A DNA stretch of 64,000 bases from CAYUVH01 sp964448135 (GTDB taxonomy: Bacteria; Verrucomicrobiota; Verrucomicrobiia; Limisphaerales; UBA8199), in contig CAYUVH010000032.1 in assembly GCA_964448135.1 (NCBI GenBank), positions 1 to 64,000 of the forward strand, read 5' to 3'. Under the pieces are notes generated by a model. That model worked only from the letters and a program-made list of their open reading frames with translations. It searched no databases and was not told the origin of the DNA. The position numbers were made by a program, and so were the translations under genes. This document shows positions 1 through 7,601 of this stretch, piece by piece (position 1 is the first letter of the stretch; each line of letters starts with the position of its first letter).

Positions 1-149
1 TTTCCAAACTCACGCGGCAACCGCTTATAAAGTCCGTATCGCTCGCGTTTAAGCCAGCCGGAGGTCCAATGGCGCATGACAACGTAGTCGAGCTGCGCAA
101 ATTCCTCTTGTCGGATCGGACTCAAGGAAAACGGACTGGTAATGGGCAT
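1..149 (-). pseudogene. Chimeric small ORF, copy 1 (runs off the window)
   Basis: On the minus strand an ATG at 147-149 opens a frame whose first 25 or so residues (starting MPITSPFSLSPIRQ) resemble the start of GxxExxY-type proteins. It then switches at a shared Met-Arg-His to the C-terminal segment of the protein encoded at 1113-1466 (WTSGWLKRERY and onward). It leaves the window at base 1. The GxxExxY resemblance is from memory of the family. Whether the chimera is expressed is unknown; it may be a recombination remnant. Confidence 0.5.
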
Positions 150-281
150 GATGAGAGTCAGAAAAATGGGGTCAGAAATATGAGAAGGAAATCCTTTTTC
201 ATCACGTCGGACGCAAATTTGTCAGGTCAATGCTTACGGGGATTAAGGGAGCGGGGTTCCTCATACTCTGCCCCGGCCATC

Positions 282-458
282 TCAATCCCTGAGCGGCAGC
301 TTCATCCCGTTTCCAAACTCACGCGGCAACCGCTTATAAAGTCCGTATCGCTCGCGTTTAAGCCAGCCGGAGGTCCAATGGCGCATGACAACGTAGTCGA
401 GCTGCGCAAATTCCTCTTGTCGGATCGGGCTCAAGGAAAACGGACTGGTAATGGGCAT
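282..458 (-). pseudogene. Chimeric small ORF, copy 2 (58 codons)
   Basis: This is the complete second copy. It has ATG at 456-458, 58 codons and a TGA at 282-284. Residues 1-25 look like the N-terminus of a GxxExxY-type protein. Residues 25-58 (MRHWTSGWLKRERY, then LYKRLPREFGNGM) match the last 33 residues of the protein encoded at 1113-1466. Two nearly identical intact copies argue against random decay since the duplication, but the product has no full domain. It is either a young gene born by fusion or a fragment carried by the repeat. Confidence 0.5.
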
Positions 459-589
459 GATGAGAGTCAGAAAAATGGGGTCAGAAATATGAGAAGGAAA
501 TCCTTTTTCATCACGTCGGACGCAAATTTTTCAGGTCAATGCTTACGGGGATCAAGGGAGCGGGGTTCCCCATCCGCCCCCAGCCAGGC

Positions 590-657
590 AACGACGGGCG
601 CGCCGCGTCGTAGCGGAGCGAAGACGGGAGAGCCCCATTCGTGACAGTTGATCAGGG
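590..657 (-). pseudogene. Remnant of a zinc-ribbon gene N-terminus
   Basis: On the minus strand this stretch reads ALINCHEWGSPV, matching the start of the zinc-ribbon protein encoded at 1463-1693 (ALINCHECGTQV). Its second cysteine is lost and the rest is replaced by a GC-rich repeat-like stretch. The matching DNA around 628-657 parallels 1660-1690. It is a degenerate second copy lying just past the stop of the gene at 652-1098. Confidence 0.55.
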
Positions 658-1098
658 CCGCAAAGTGGGAACTCGACGGCGCCGGGCGAATGACTTGCGC
701 AAATAGGCGGCGATTTCCTCGGCTCGCGGTGCGAAGTCGCGACGCCATTGAGTCATGTACTTGTCTTCTTGAAATTCCGGGGGCGGGTCGGATCGGTAGA
801 GATGCAGAAACAGAAAATCAAAAGCCATGTGCTCCGCAGCGAGCTTGTCCAGTTGAGCACCACCCCATTTGAAGAGAAATCGTTGCAGATAGAAAAACGC
901 GGCAAAATTGTCGCTTTCCCGGGCGTGGAGCACCAGGCGACCGATTACCGGTTGAGCCAGTGCCTGCAATTGTGCGCCCACACCTTCCGTCCGGCTGGAA
1001 GTAATCGCCTCCTCATATTCGTAGCCTTGGAAACGCAGAGCACAGACGGTCTGGGCCACGTTAATCTCCGAAGGGAAGATGAGCGGTTTGGCGGCCAT
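652..1098 (-). CDS. Conserved hypothetical protein, 148 aa
   Basis: I do not recognise a family for this soluble 148-residue protein. The start ATG is at 1096-1098, 14 bases after the stop of the upstream gene (1113-1466), so it probably belongs to the same minus-strand transcript. The sequence is mixed alpha/beta without signal peptide or membrane segment. It has an aromatic-rich middle (about residues 66-100, several Phe, Tyr and Trp) and a basic Arg-rich tail. Normal codon usage and no internal stops support a real gene. No catalytic motif is visible, so no function is proposed. Confidence 0.6.
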   Translation of the reverse strand: MAAKPLIFPSEINVAQTVCALRFQGYEYEEAITSSRTEGVGAQLQALAQPVIGRLVLHARESDNFAAFFYLQRFLFKWGGAQLDKLAAEHMAFDFLFLHLYRSDPPPEFQEDKYMTQWRRDFAPRAEEIAAYLRKSFARRRRVPTLRP

Positions 1099-1112
1099 GA
1101 TACCCGTCCGCC

Positions 1113-1466
1113 TCAGTTTCTGACCGGCAGCCTCATCCCGTTTCCAAACTCACGCGGCAACCGCTTATAAAGTTCGTATCGCTCGCGTTTAAGCCAGCCG
1201 GAGGTCCAATGCCGCATGTAGGTGTAAAGCATGTCGCGGCCGAGGTTGCCCGGGCGGTTCAGCGTTTTCTGGAAATGCCGGTGGCGTGGGTAAAGGTGAT
1301 GGGCTTTGGCGGCGAGGCGCCCGACAAAGTCATCTGGCAGGCGGGCGCCGAGAAAGCGTTCGGCTTCCTGGACGACGCTTTCGGCGATCCATTCGGGGAC
1401 GAGGCCGGTGTCGTCTTCTAACTCCGTGGTCGGGGAGTGCTGACGAGAGGCTTGTTGTGCAGTCAT
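1113..1466 (-). CDS. Small hypothetical protein, 117 aa
   Basis: The frame is open further upstream, but the start chosen is the ATG at 1464-1466. It overlaps the stop of the zinc-ribbon gene in an ATGA arrangement, which predicts translational coupling. The protein is soluble with an acidic N-terminus and a basic, aromatic C-terminus (MRHWTSGWLKRERY and onward). This C-terminal 33-residue segment occurs twice more at the left edge of the window, fused to another N-terminus. I recognise no domain. The pairing with a zinc-ribbon membrane protein suggests a joint role that cannot be named from sequence. Confidence 0.6.
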   Translation of the reverse strand: MTAQQASRQHSPTTELEDDTGLVPEWIAESVVQEAERFLGARLPDDFVGRLAAKAHHLYPRHRHFQKTLNRPGNLGRDMLYTYMRHWTSGWLKRERYELYKRLPREFGNGMRLPVRN

Positions 1467-1693
1467 CGGGATTGCGCGGGAAGGCTTTGCGAGGGCTTCG
1501 GGCGAAGTCGCTCGAGGATCTGCCAGACGAAGAACGTCATGATGGCGACGAACACGAGCGATATCGCTAGTTGAATCAGATAGGCGCGCCGCCGCCTTTT
1601 CAGACGAACCAACACCGGCGCTCCGCACTTGGTGCAGGCGCGGGCGGTGTCGCTGACCTGCGTGCCGCATTCGTGACAATTGATCAGGGCCAT
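1463..1693 (-). CDS. Zinc-ribbon single-pass membrane protein, 76 aa
   Basis: Residues 6-23 form a zinc ribbon with two CxxC knuckles (CHEC and CTKC), typical of the zinc_ribbon_2 families often found at the N-terminus of small bacterial membrane proteins. A basic stretch (KRRRR) follows, then one membrane segment at about residues 38-58 and a short tail. It probably sits in the inner membrane with the ribbon in the cytoplasm. It overlaps the next gene by four bases. A broken copy of its N-terminus lies at 590-657. Confidence 0.75.
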   Translation of the reverse strand: MALINCHECGTQVSDTARACTKCGAPVLVRLKRRRRAYLIQLAISLVFVAIMTFFVWQILERLRPKPSQSLPAQSR

Positions 1694-1714
1694 ACCAGAG
1701 CTGCCGAAGCGCGA

Positions 1715-2407
1715 CTACTTCCGCAGCTTGTCCAGCGGCACCCAATCGCCCGGGGCTCGTTGGTATTGCCAAAACCTCCAGCCATTCGTCGGAGTTTTGG
1801 TGATGTGGGCAGCTGCGAATGATGGGGAGGTATGGTGTTTTTTTCCGAACCAGATGAGGCCGGTCTTGCGAACGAAGGCGCGGTGGGTCTTGCCTTTGTG
1901 CCGCGCGCGGAGGGTCAGCTTGCCGGTAACGTATTCAGCAAGAACCGGCTGCCGCCCGGTGGACTTCGGGGCAGACTTGCGGCGAACGGGAGGCGCGGAG
2001 GCGGTGCCGAGAAGTTCGTCAATCTCCGACTGCAAGGACTGCTTGATCCCGTGCGTGAAACGCCGGCGCAGGTCTTCGGATTTCGGAAACTTTCCCTTCT
2101 GCTTGTTGCCCTTCGTCTTGACGATGCGCAACAGCAGCGATTCCAGTTCACGCAGATGGCTGTCGCCAATCGTAAGGTAAACGCTAAACCGGTCCCATGA
2201 TTGACCGTGCCGATCTTTCAGATGGTGCCCCAGCCGCGTGCGCAGATTGGAGGCCAGTCCGACGTAATACAACCGATCGCGCCGATACAGGGCGTAAACG
2301 CCATGTCGCTGCCGGACATACTGCCGGATGATGTGCTGGTATTTTTCGAGCGCCTGCCGGGAGATGTTTTCCAGGTGCTGGCAGACTAATGGTATGTGCC
2401 GCGACAT
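1715..2407 (-). CDS. GIY-YIG nuclease-like protein with C-terminal RAMA-like domain, 230 aa
   Basis: Residues 34-95 carry a GIY-YIG nuclease fold: GVY at 36-38, YVG at 48-50, a conserved Arg near 56 and the Glu of ELESLLL near residue 90. This fold cuts one DNA strand in repair and homing enzymes. The C-terminal 65 residues (the segment with SPSFAAAHITKTPTNGWRFW) look like the RAMA (restriction enzyme and methyltransferase-associated) domain found in restriction proteins. No large domain is missing, so this is a compact two-domain protein. Its position beside a restriction-modification operon fits a defence role; that role is inferred. Confidence 0.75.
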   Translation of the reverse strand: MSRHIPLVCQHLENISRQALEKYQHIIRQYVRQRHGVYALYRRDRLYYVGLASNLRTRLGHHLKDRHGQSWDRFSVYLTIGDSHLRELESLLLRIVKTKGNKQKGKFPKSEDLRRRFTHGIKQSLQSEIDELLGTASAPPVRRKSAPKSTGRQPVLAEYVTGKLTLRARHKGKTHRAFVRKTGLIWFGKKHHTSPSFAAAHITKTPTNGWRFWQYQRAPGDWVPLDKLRK

Positions 2408-2662
2408 TCGTTTTCTCGAGGGAGGTTGACAGATAGTGGACGCGGAATCAATCGGCTCGGCTTCTGCACGGTACTAAAGCTTTCAGCGATGCAGGGAATG
2501 TCACTGAAAGGCCTACCGCGTTCCCAAGTCGTGATGAAGTCCATGGTTCGATTTTATGCGGTTAAAATATCATAGCAACTAGCACCTTATGGCAACGGAT
2601 ATAAACACCCGAGAACTTTGTATTGCCCAAAAGAGAGAGCAAGTGCTAATACCATATTGGAA

Positions 2663-3970
2663 ATGAGCAGCAATGTCCCAGAAACAAAACCCGCGCCAGG
2701 CCTTACGCGCGAGGAGCTTCTCCGGGCAATTGATTTCGAACTTTCTTTGCGTAGTGCAGCAGCATCAAAGCACGGTATCACCGTTTGGTCTATTGGAGCC
2801 TTGGTAGTTGCGCTTATGGGAATGGCCTTTGGTGAGATTGGCAGGGTCGGTCACTCTTGGCCGGTCGTAATATCCATGATTGTCTTAGCAAGCTGGATAC
2901 TCAATGTCGTATCGGCCCCTTGGCTCAGAGCCGTTGGCGTAGGTGTCGCACACGCTTCGCGACGAGGGCGCCAGACCTTTAATCAGCGTCTGCACTTGAG
3001 TGGAACCGGCCCGCACATGCTGCAATACCACCTCATGTACGCCGGCTTCTTGCTTGCACTCGCCGCCTACGTTGTTTTTAACGCGTGGTCCATTTTCGCC
3101 ATACTTACCTGCGCATATTATTTGGCCTTAGTTGCACTAATTGGCTTCGCCCTAATCCTGTCGAGAGTTCGTATTCCTTTTATGTTGGAGTCGTCGCGCC
3201 CTATGCAGCGCCTTAGCCGATTGTTGAGATATTTGGTCTACGCGTTCAATCTGGTGCCATTCGTTGCTGTGGCTTCTTGCTGGCCACTCCCTCTGGACGA
3301 TTTTCGGTTGGGAGCAATTCTGGCAGGGCTGCTATTCGCTGGTTATCTGTCCATGCAAATATTGAGCGTACCTCCGAATCTTGGAGAATTGCTCAGAATA
3401 AGGTCTGCGTTGGGCTTGGGTCAGATGAGTTTGGAAGATGCACATTTCGAAATTCAGCGTATTCTAGATGTAACGCCCGAGGAGCGCTACGTCACGGAAA
3501 AGGGAGAGGAGGTAATTAGCGCGCTAGGAGAATTGCGAAAAACATTCGAACACCTGATAGATATCACAGCGGAGATCGACGCTCTCGATAGCCAGCTTGA
3601 TCGAGCTTCAGGTTCCGGATCAGAGAAGGCAGCAATCGGCATGAAGTTCCGGAGCTTTTACAGGCCGCTGATGAGAATGCTGCGCTCGGTTAAGATCAGA
3701 GATCAAATCGCAACAGAACTAAAGCGTGAGCTTGACCAGCGCATCGATATTGCGAGAAGCGCCCTCGAGATCAGAGCGTCCACCATCAAAGGTGTAATTT
3801 CTCGTGTGGATATCGCACGCGAAGAAGCTACCGCCGCCCAATCCAATTGGATAAAAAAGCATGATCTCTTTAAATCGCAGTTTGATAGATTGTGCGAATT
3901 GCAGCGCGGTCTTCCGGCTGGGCCTAAAATGAAAATCGCCAATATTTACAAATCAATATTTGGGACCTAA
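2663..3970 (+). CDS. Multi-pass membrane protein with cytoplasmic coiled-coil tail, 435 aa
   Basis: The ATG at 2663 is preferred to an upstream in-frame start at 2618 because the added residues look non-coding. About six hydrophobic segments lie at residues 39-59, 67-86, 124-144, 146-166, 190-207 and 215-233. The C-terminal 200 residues are charged and helical, with coiled-coil character. I recognise no family. The gene is visibly poorer in G+C than the later genes, suggesting transfer. It stands alone between a GIY-YIG protein and the restriction-modification region, so it may be a further defence or cargo gene. Confidence 0.65.
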   Translation: MSSNVPETKPAPGLTREELLRAIDFELSLRSAAASKHGITVWSIGALVVALMGMAFGEIGRVGHSWPVVISMIVLASWILNVVSAPWLRAVGVGVAHASRRGRQTFNQRLHLSGTGPHMLQYHLMYAGFLLALAAYVVFNAWSIFAILTCAYYLALVALIGFALILSRVRIPFMLESSRPMQRLSRLLRYLVYAFNLVPFVAVASCWPLPLDDFRLGAILAGLLFAGYLSMQILSVPPNLGELLRIRSALGLGQMSLEDAHFEIQRILDVTPEERYVTEKGEEVISALGELRKTFEHLIDITAEIDALDSQLDRASGSGSEKAAIGMKFRSFYRPLMRMLRSVKIRDQIATELKRELDQRIDIARSALEIRASTIKGVISRVDIAREEATAAQSNWIKKHDLFKSQFDRLCELQRGLPAGPKMKIANIYKSIFGT

Positions 3971-4154
3971 AGAGTATGCTGCAGAATCGTGTTTATTTTG
4001 GATAATTTCGAATATGCCTGTTGCTACAGCTAACGAATCGGAATAGTCGCCTTCCGTTCCAGTGTTTGAAAGCCAGGAGAGCGGGCCATTTAAGTGGACG
4101 AAACTCTTATTCAAGACGGCTAACTGAGGTGTAACGCTGCCGCCGCTTTCTACA

Positions 4155-4600
4155 CTACTTCAAATACATCCCCTTCCCTTTCCCCCGATGCGCCAGCCCC
4201 ATCGTGCAAAGCGTCTCCAAAATCTCCGCCACATCCTCCTCCTTCGCCCGCGTAAACCGCTTCGCCATCTCCTCCGCCGTCACCGGCTCCTGATAACCCG
4301 CCAGCGCTTCGCTAACGGCTTTGACGCGTTCGGAGAGGCTCTTCGGCCAGGCAACTTTTTTGGCCGGTTTGGCGGCAGCGGGTTTTGATTTTGCGGGGCG
4401 CGCTTTCGCTTTTCCTTCGCCCTCCGGCAAACCCAATTCCTTTTGACCTGATCTCTGACCTCCGACCTCTGACTTCTGACCTGAACCCCGAACCCTTTCG
4501 GGGCCGGCTTGGTATCCCGGCCGCAGCCAATGGATGATGCCGCGCTTTTCCTCGGCGGCGCGAATCGCCTCTTGAATTTGCCCGCGCGCGAAAAAAGGTG
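4155..4600 (-). pseudogene. C-terminal remnant of a large class I SAM-dependent DNA methyltransferase
   Basis: The last 140 or so residues match the tail of the large (about 900-1000 aa) DNA methyltransferases of the type IIG/MmeI-like group. They include an IHWLRPGYQ segment, a basic Ala/Lys/Pro linker, then the closing helical module (WPKSLSERVKAV, then TAEEMAKRFTRAK and ILETLCTMGLAHRGKGKG). The catalytic NPPY region and everything upstream are absent. The open frame reaches 4709 only by reading through unrelated sequence. The matching N-terminus lies at 6537-6714 on the same strand, with a restriction-modification operon in between. Confidence 0.75.
4440..4500. repeat. Tandem degenerate heptamer repeat (TCTGACC-like)
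   Basis: Six or so head-to-tail variants of TCTGACC / TCCGACC / TCTGACT run through the linker of the methyltransferase remnant, adding a Gly-Gln-Ser-rich stretch to it. Similar word-like repeats occur between genes elsewhere in the window, so this is probably a repeat insertion tolerated in a linker. Confidence 0.6.
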
Positions 4601-4634
4601 GAAATAGGACGTGTGGTAAGGTAACTCTTATCCG

Positions 4635-5702
4635 GTGCGAAGCCATCAGGTGAACTACTGTACAAACCGGCGGAATAGCGCGAAAACGCGGCATCCGGCC
4701 AATGGGCACGGGAGGCCCGACGCGCTAAGAGAAGTCTTCGACGCAGCGGTCAGCACAATAAATGATCTCCCTGAATCAGATAATACCGCCGGCGCGGTGG
4801 AAAAAATGCTGCGGGCCAATGCAATCCTGCGAAACGTTCCCTGGCCGCAACCATTTGATCGCACGAACCACCGCCTCCATTGCGGCGACGCTCGAAACTT
4901 CGCCTGGATTCCCGATGAAAGCGTACACCTCGTCGTAACGTCCCCCCCCTACTGGACCCTCAAGCAGTATGCGAAGAACGATGCCCAGCTGGGAGAAATA
5001 GTTGAGTACGAGCAGTTCTTGACAGAGTTGGACAAAGTCTGGATGGGGTGTGCCCGCGCCTTGGTTCCAGGTGGGCGGATTTGCTGCATAGTCGGCGACG
5101 TATGCGTTCCCCGGAAGAAGGAAGGTCGACATTATATCGTGCCACTTCATGCGGACATTCAAACGAGAGTGCGACGTTTTGGCTTAGACTGCCTTACGCC
5201 CATTTTTTGGCACAAGATTGCCAACGGGGCAACTGAGGCAGAAGGAAATGGAGCGGGATTTTACGGCAAGCCGTACCAGCCTGGAGCCATTATTAAAAAC
5301 GATGTCGAATATATCTTATTCCTGCGCAAAGGTGGTTCGTACCGTTCCCCATCCGTTGTCCAACGCGCACTTTCAATGCTGAATCGAGAAGAGATGCAGA
5401 ATTGGACAAGATCATCCTGGGTGGACATAAAGGGTGAGTCAACCCGCAAGGGCCATCCAGCTCCCTTCCCGGTTACCCTCGCCGAGCGACTCGTAAGAAT
5501 GTTTTCCTTCGCTGGTGACACCGTTCTGGACCCATTCAGTGGGACTGGATCCACCGCAGTTGCCGCTTTGAATTGTGGTAGAAACAGCATTTCGGTGGAA
5601 ATCGAACCGACATACGTCACCATTGCGAGGCAGCGTCTGGCCGAGGCTCAGTCGTGTATACGCTACTCAGGAGCGGTGAAGGCTGAGATCTTTTTTCAAT
5701 GA
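4635..5702 (+). CDS. Type II DNA methyltransferase (beta class, N4-cytosine or N6-adenine)
   Basis: The product transfers a methyl group from S-adenosylmethionine to DNA and protects host sites from the adjacent endonuclease. Motif IV is TSPPY (residues 102-106). The SAM-binding motif I, DPFSGTGST, is near residue 298, after motif IV, so the order is that of the beta class. TSPPYW is common in N4-cytosine enzymes, but N6-adenine cannot be excluded. The start shown is GTG at 4635; an ATG at 4806 would still leave motif IV intact, so the N-terminus is uncertain. The gene overlaps the nuclease gene by four bases (ATGA). It lies inside the footprint of a disrupted methyltransferase gene on the other strand. 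Confidence 0.9.
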   Translation: MRSHQVNYCTNRRNSAKTRHPANGHGRPDALREVFDAAVSTINDLPESDNTAGAVEKMLRANAILRNVPWPQPFDRTNHRLHCGDARNFAWIPDESVHLVVTSPPYWTLKQYAKNDAQLGEIVEYEQFLTELDKVWMGCARALVPGGRICCIVGDVCVPRKKEGRHYIVPLHADIQTRVRRFGLDCLTPIFWHKIANGATEAEGNGAGFYGKPYQPGAIIKNDVEYILFLRKGGSYRSPSVVQRALSMLNREEMQNWTRSSWVDIKGESTRKGHPAPFPVTLAERLVRMFSFAGDTVLDPFSGTGSTAVAALNCGRNSISVEIEPTYVTIARQRLAEAQSCIRYSGAVKAEIFFQ

Positions 5703-6418
5703 GCACGGAGCAATTCAAACTGCTCACTACGTTCGCCGAGTTGTTTTTAGGCAAGCAGTACAAACACCGGAATTCGGGATTGGGAGACATGGTCGCAAGT
5801 CGGCTTTACGAGGATCTCGTCCTTCTGAACAAATCCGAGCGTCTAACGAACCGGGTTCAAAAAAAAGACCGCGTCGTTAACCTCGGCAACAAGACCGTCG
5901 GAAAGCCCGGCCGCCGCGGTGATGGGACGTTCGGCGAAATAGTACCCACTGCGGTCGCAGTTACCGAGGAGGGGCTGGTCGTGGCCCGGGGGGATGTCGC
6001 AAACATAGAAATTGGCGCTGAGACAAAAATCCTTGCCAAAGCGATGATCAAGCAAATTGACCGGGTTATTGGTGATCTTATCCGGCAAGTGAGCGAATTT
6101 AAGAAGACAGGAGGCAATCCAATCTGTGTTGGGATTGTCGGGATCAATTGTGCGACCAGTTACACCAGTTTCGAAAAGGACCGCGAATGGCCCACTGATG
6201 GCAAAGGGCATAAGCACCCTGCTCAAGAAGCTGAAAAGGCTGAGTTACTACTCAGAGCAAAAGCGGCCCCAAGTTTTGACGAGTTTCAGGTTCTCCGATT
6301 TCGAGCGACGAACATCGCACCATTTCCGTTTGAATGGGTGGACTACACGAAGACCGCCAGCGAATACTCTGCATTGCTGTTGCGCGTGTCACGCGAATAT
6401 GACAAGCGCTTTTCGTGA
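5699..6418 (+). CDS. Type II restriction endonuclease, PD-(D/E)xK fold, 239 aa
   Basis: The gene starts in the stop codon of the methyltransferase (ATGA at 5699-5702), the usual arrangement of a two-gene type II system. A catalytic core is visible: Asp99 in RGDVANIEIG, then Glu108 and Lys110 in GAETK, matching D-x8-E-x-K spacing. An upstream Gly-rich segment (GRRGDGTFGE, residues 71-80) may contribute to the site. The protein would cut unmethylated DNA at the sequence its partner modifies. I cannot assign the recognition sequence or a named isoschizomer family. Confidence 0.8.
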   Translation: MSTEQFKLLTTFAELFLGKQYKHRNSGLGDMVASRLYEDLVLLNKSERLTNRVQKKDRVVNLGNKTVGKPGRRGDGTFGEIVPTAVAVTEEGLVVARGDVANIEIGAETKILAKAMIKQIDRVIGDLIRQVSEFKKTGGNPICVGIVGINCATSYTSFEKDREWPTDGKGHKHPAQEAEKAELLLRAKAAPSFDEFQVLRFRATNIAPFPFEWVDYTKTASEYSALLLRVSREYDKRFS

Positions 6419-6536
6419 GTGTTTTATTGACGGCTGGCTGTTCTCAATCAAAGTATTCAACCTTCGCCATGCTCAGGACCTGAGCACCAAATAATCTGGA
6501 TTGTGAACCAATTTGCAGAGCCAGGCGCTGCCGGGT

Positions 6537-6714
6537 TTAAGCTGGAATTTCGGTGACCGGAAATTCGAAAAAATACCCGGCGTTGGGGTGGTTATCCGGG
6601 ACGGGGACTTCGAGCAACTCGCACAGTTCGAGGAGAAAAGCCTGGGAATTGGCGCTCGGAAGGGCTGGCGGCGGACCAATGTTCGATAAACCCTGGGATA
6701 TCCCGCTTGGGCAT
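6537..6714 (-). pseudogene. N-terminal remnant of the large DNA methyltransferase, frameshifted
   Basis: From the ATG at 6712-6714 the minus strand reads MPKRDIPGFIEHWSAASPSER. After what looks like a two-base deletion near 6652 it continues in another frame as ANSQAFLLELCELLEVPVPD, then FEFPVTE. This is the start typical of large class I SAM-dependent DNA methyltransferases (FIxxW, then SERAN and FLxELCxxLxVPxPD). The sequence breaks off at about 6540. The C-terminal remnant of the same kind of gene is at 4155-4600, in the same orientation and the right order. Confidence 0.7.
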
Positions 6715-6883
6715 GGGCGCAAGCTTGAAGGGAAAATCCCAAAGCGTCAATCGGCCGCGCGCCTCCCCCTCGAGGCCGGGGAGAGGAGGCCTCGCTCGTC
6801 ATGGCGGTAATATCGACAAGGCCGTCCCCACCCCAATTCCGCGCGTGACTTTGGAGCTCCTCTTTGGAAGAATACGCGCCCTT

Positions 6884-7579
6884 ATGAAGCTATTAAATTC
6901 GATTTTCACGTTCACCCTCGCGCTGGGTTTGACGACCGCCTTCGCGCAGGATAACAAACCCGCCACCAACGCCGACAAGAAGCCCGAGGCCAAGCCCGAA
7001 GCCGCCAAGTCCGCGGACTTCACCGATCCCTCGAAGCTCACCGAGAAGGCGCCCGATACCTACAAGGTCCAGTTCGACACCACCAAGGGCAAGATCGTCA
7101 TCGACGTCACCCGGTCGCTCGCGCCCGCCGGCGCCGACCGTTTCTACAATCTCGTCAAGTCCGGCTACTTCAAGGACATCGCCTTCTTCCGCGTGGTCTC
7201 CGGCTTCATGTGCCAGTTCGGCATCCATGGCGACCCGGCCGTCTCCGCCAAGTGGCGCGAGGCCAACATCCCCGATGATGCCGTGAAGAGCAGCAACACG
7301 CGCGGCGCGATCACCTTCGCCACCGCCGGCCCCAACACCCGCACCACCCAGTTGTTCATCAACTTCGGCAACAACGCCGGTCTCGACGGCCAGGGCTTTG
7401 CTTCGTTCGGCAAAGTCGTCGAAGGCATGGAGGTCGTGGACAAGATCAACGCCGAATACGGCGAGAGCCCGAACCAGCAGCGCATCCAGATGCAGGGCAA
7501 CGAATACCTGAAGAAGGCGTTCCCGAACCTCGACTACATCAAGTCGGCCACCATCCTGCCCGCCGCCGCCGCCAAGTAA
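6884..7579 (+). CDS. Exported peptidylprolyl isomerase, cyclophilin type, 231 aa
   Basis: The enzyme catalyses cis-trans isomerisation of Xaa-Pro bonds in folding proteins outside the cytoplasm. The ATG at 6884 gives a clear signal peptide (residues 1-22, cleavage after FA), followed by a Lys/Pro/Ala-rich linker to about residue 55. A cyclophilin domain then runs to about 215 (FYNLVKSGYF, FFRVVSGFMCQFG, TTQLFINFGNN, FASFGKVVEGM). Key positions Phe-Arg and Gln-Phe-Gly are recognisable. Longer upstream starts lack a signal sequence. A second, cytoplasmic cyclophilin gene follows 22 bases downstream. Confidence 0.9.
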   Translation: MKLLNSIFTFTLALGLTTAFAQDNKPATNADKKPEAKPEAAKSADFTDPSKLTEKAPDTYKVQFDTTKGKIVIDVTRSLAPAGADRFYNLVKSGYFKDIAFFRVVSGFMCQFGIHGDPAVSAKWREANIPDDAVKSSNTRGAITFATAGPNTRTTQLFINFGNNAGLDGQGFASFGKVVEGMEVVDKINAEYGESPNQQRIQMQGNEYLKKAFPNLDYIKSATILPAAAAK

Positions 7580-7601
7580 ACCCTGCCGCTGAATTCCCAT
7601 T

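Larger units (their letters stand above)
1..590. repeat. Tandem direct duplication, period 309 bp
   Basis: Bases 1 to about 271 recur at 310 to about 580 with only scattered substitutions (for example position 229 versus 538). Each copy carries the same minus-strand chimeric small ORF and about 120 bp upstream of it. A third, partial copy of the first 79 bases lies at 1140-1218, inside the 3' end of the gene at 1113-1466. The left edge of copy 1 is cut by the window. Confidence 0.9.

Noticed and set aside
69..644. Plus-strand open frame of 191 codons with an internal duplication
   Set aside because: It is the antisense of the duplicated minus-strand chimeric ORF. The internal repeat simply mirrors the 309-bp DNA duplication, and the residues show no protein-like pattern.
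6707..6883. Longer start for the exported cyclophilin
   Set aside because: The extra 59 residues are Arg/Pro-rich, overlap the methyltransferase remnant and would bury the signal peptide.
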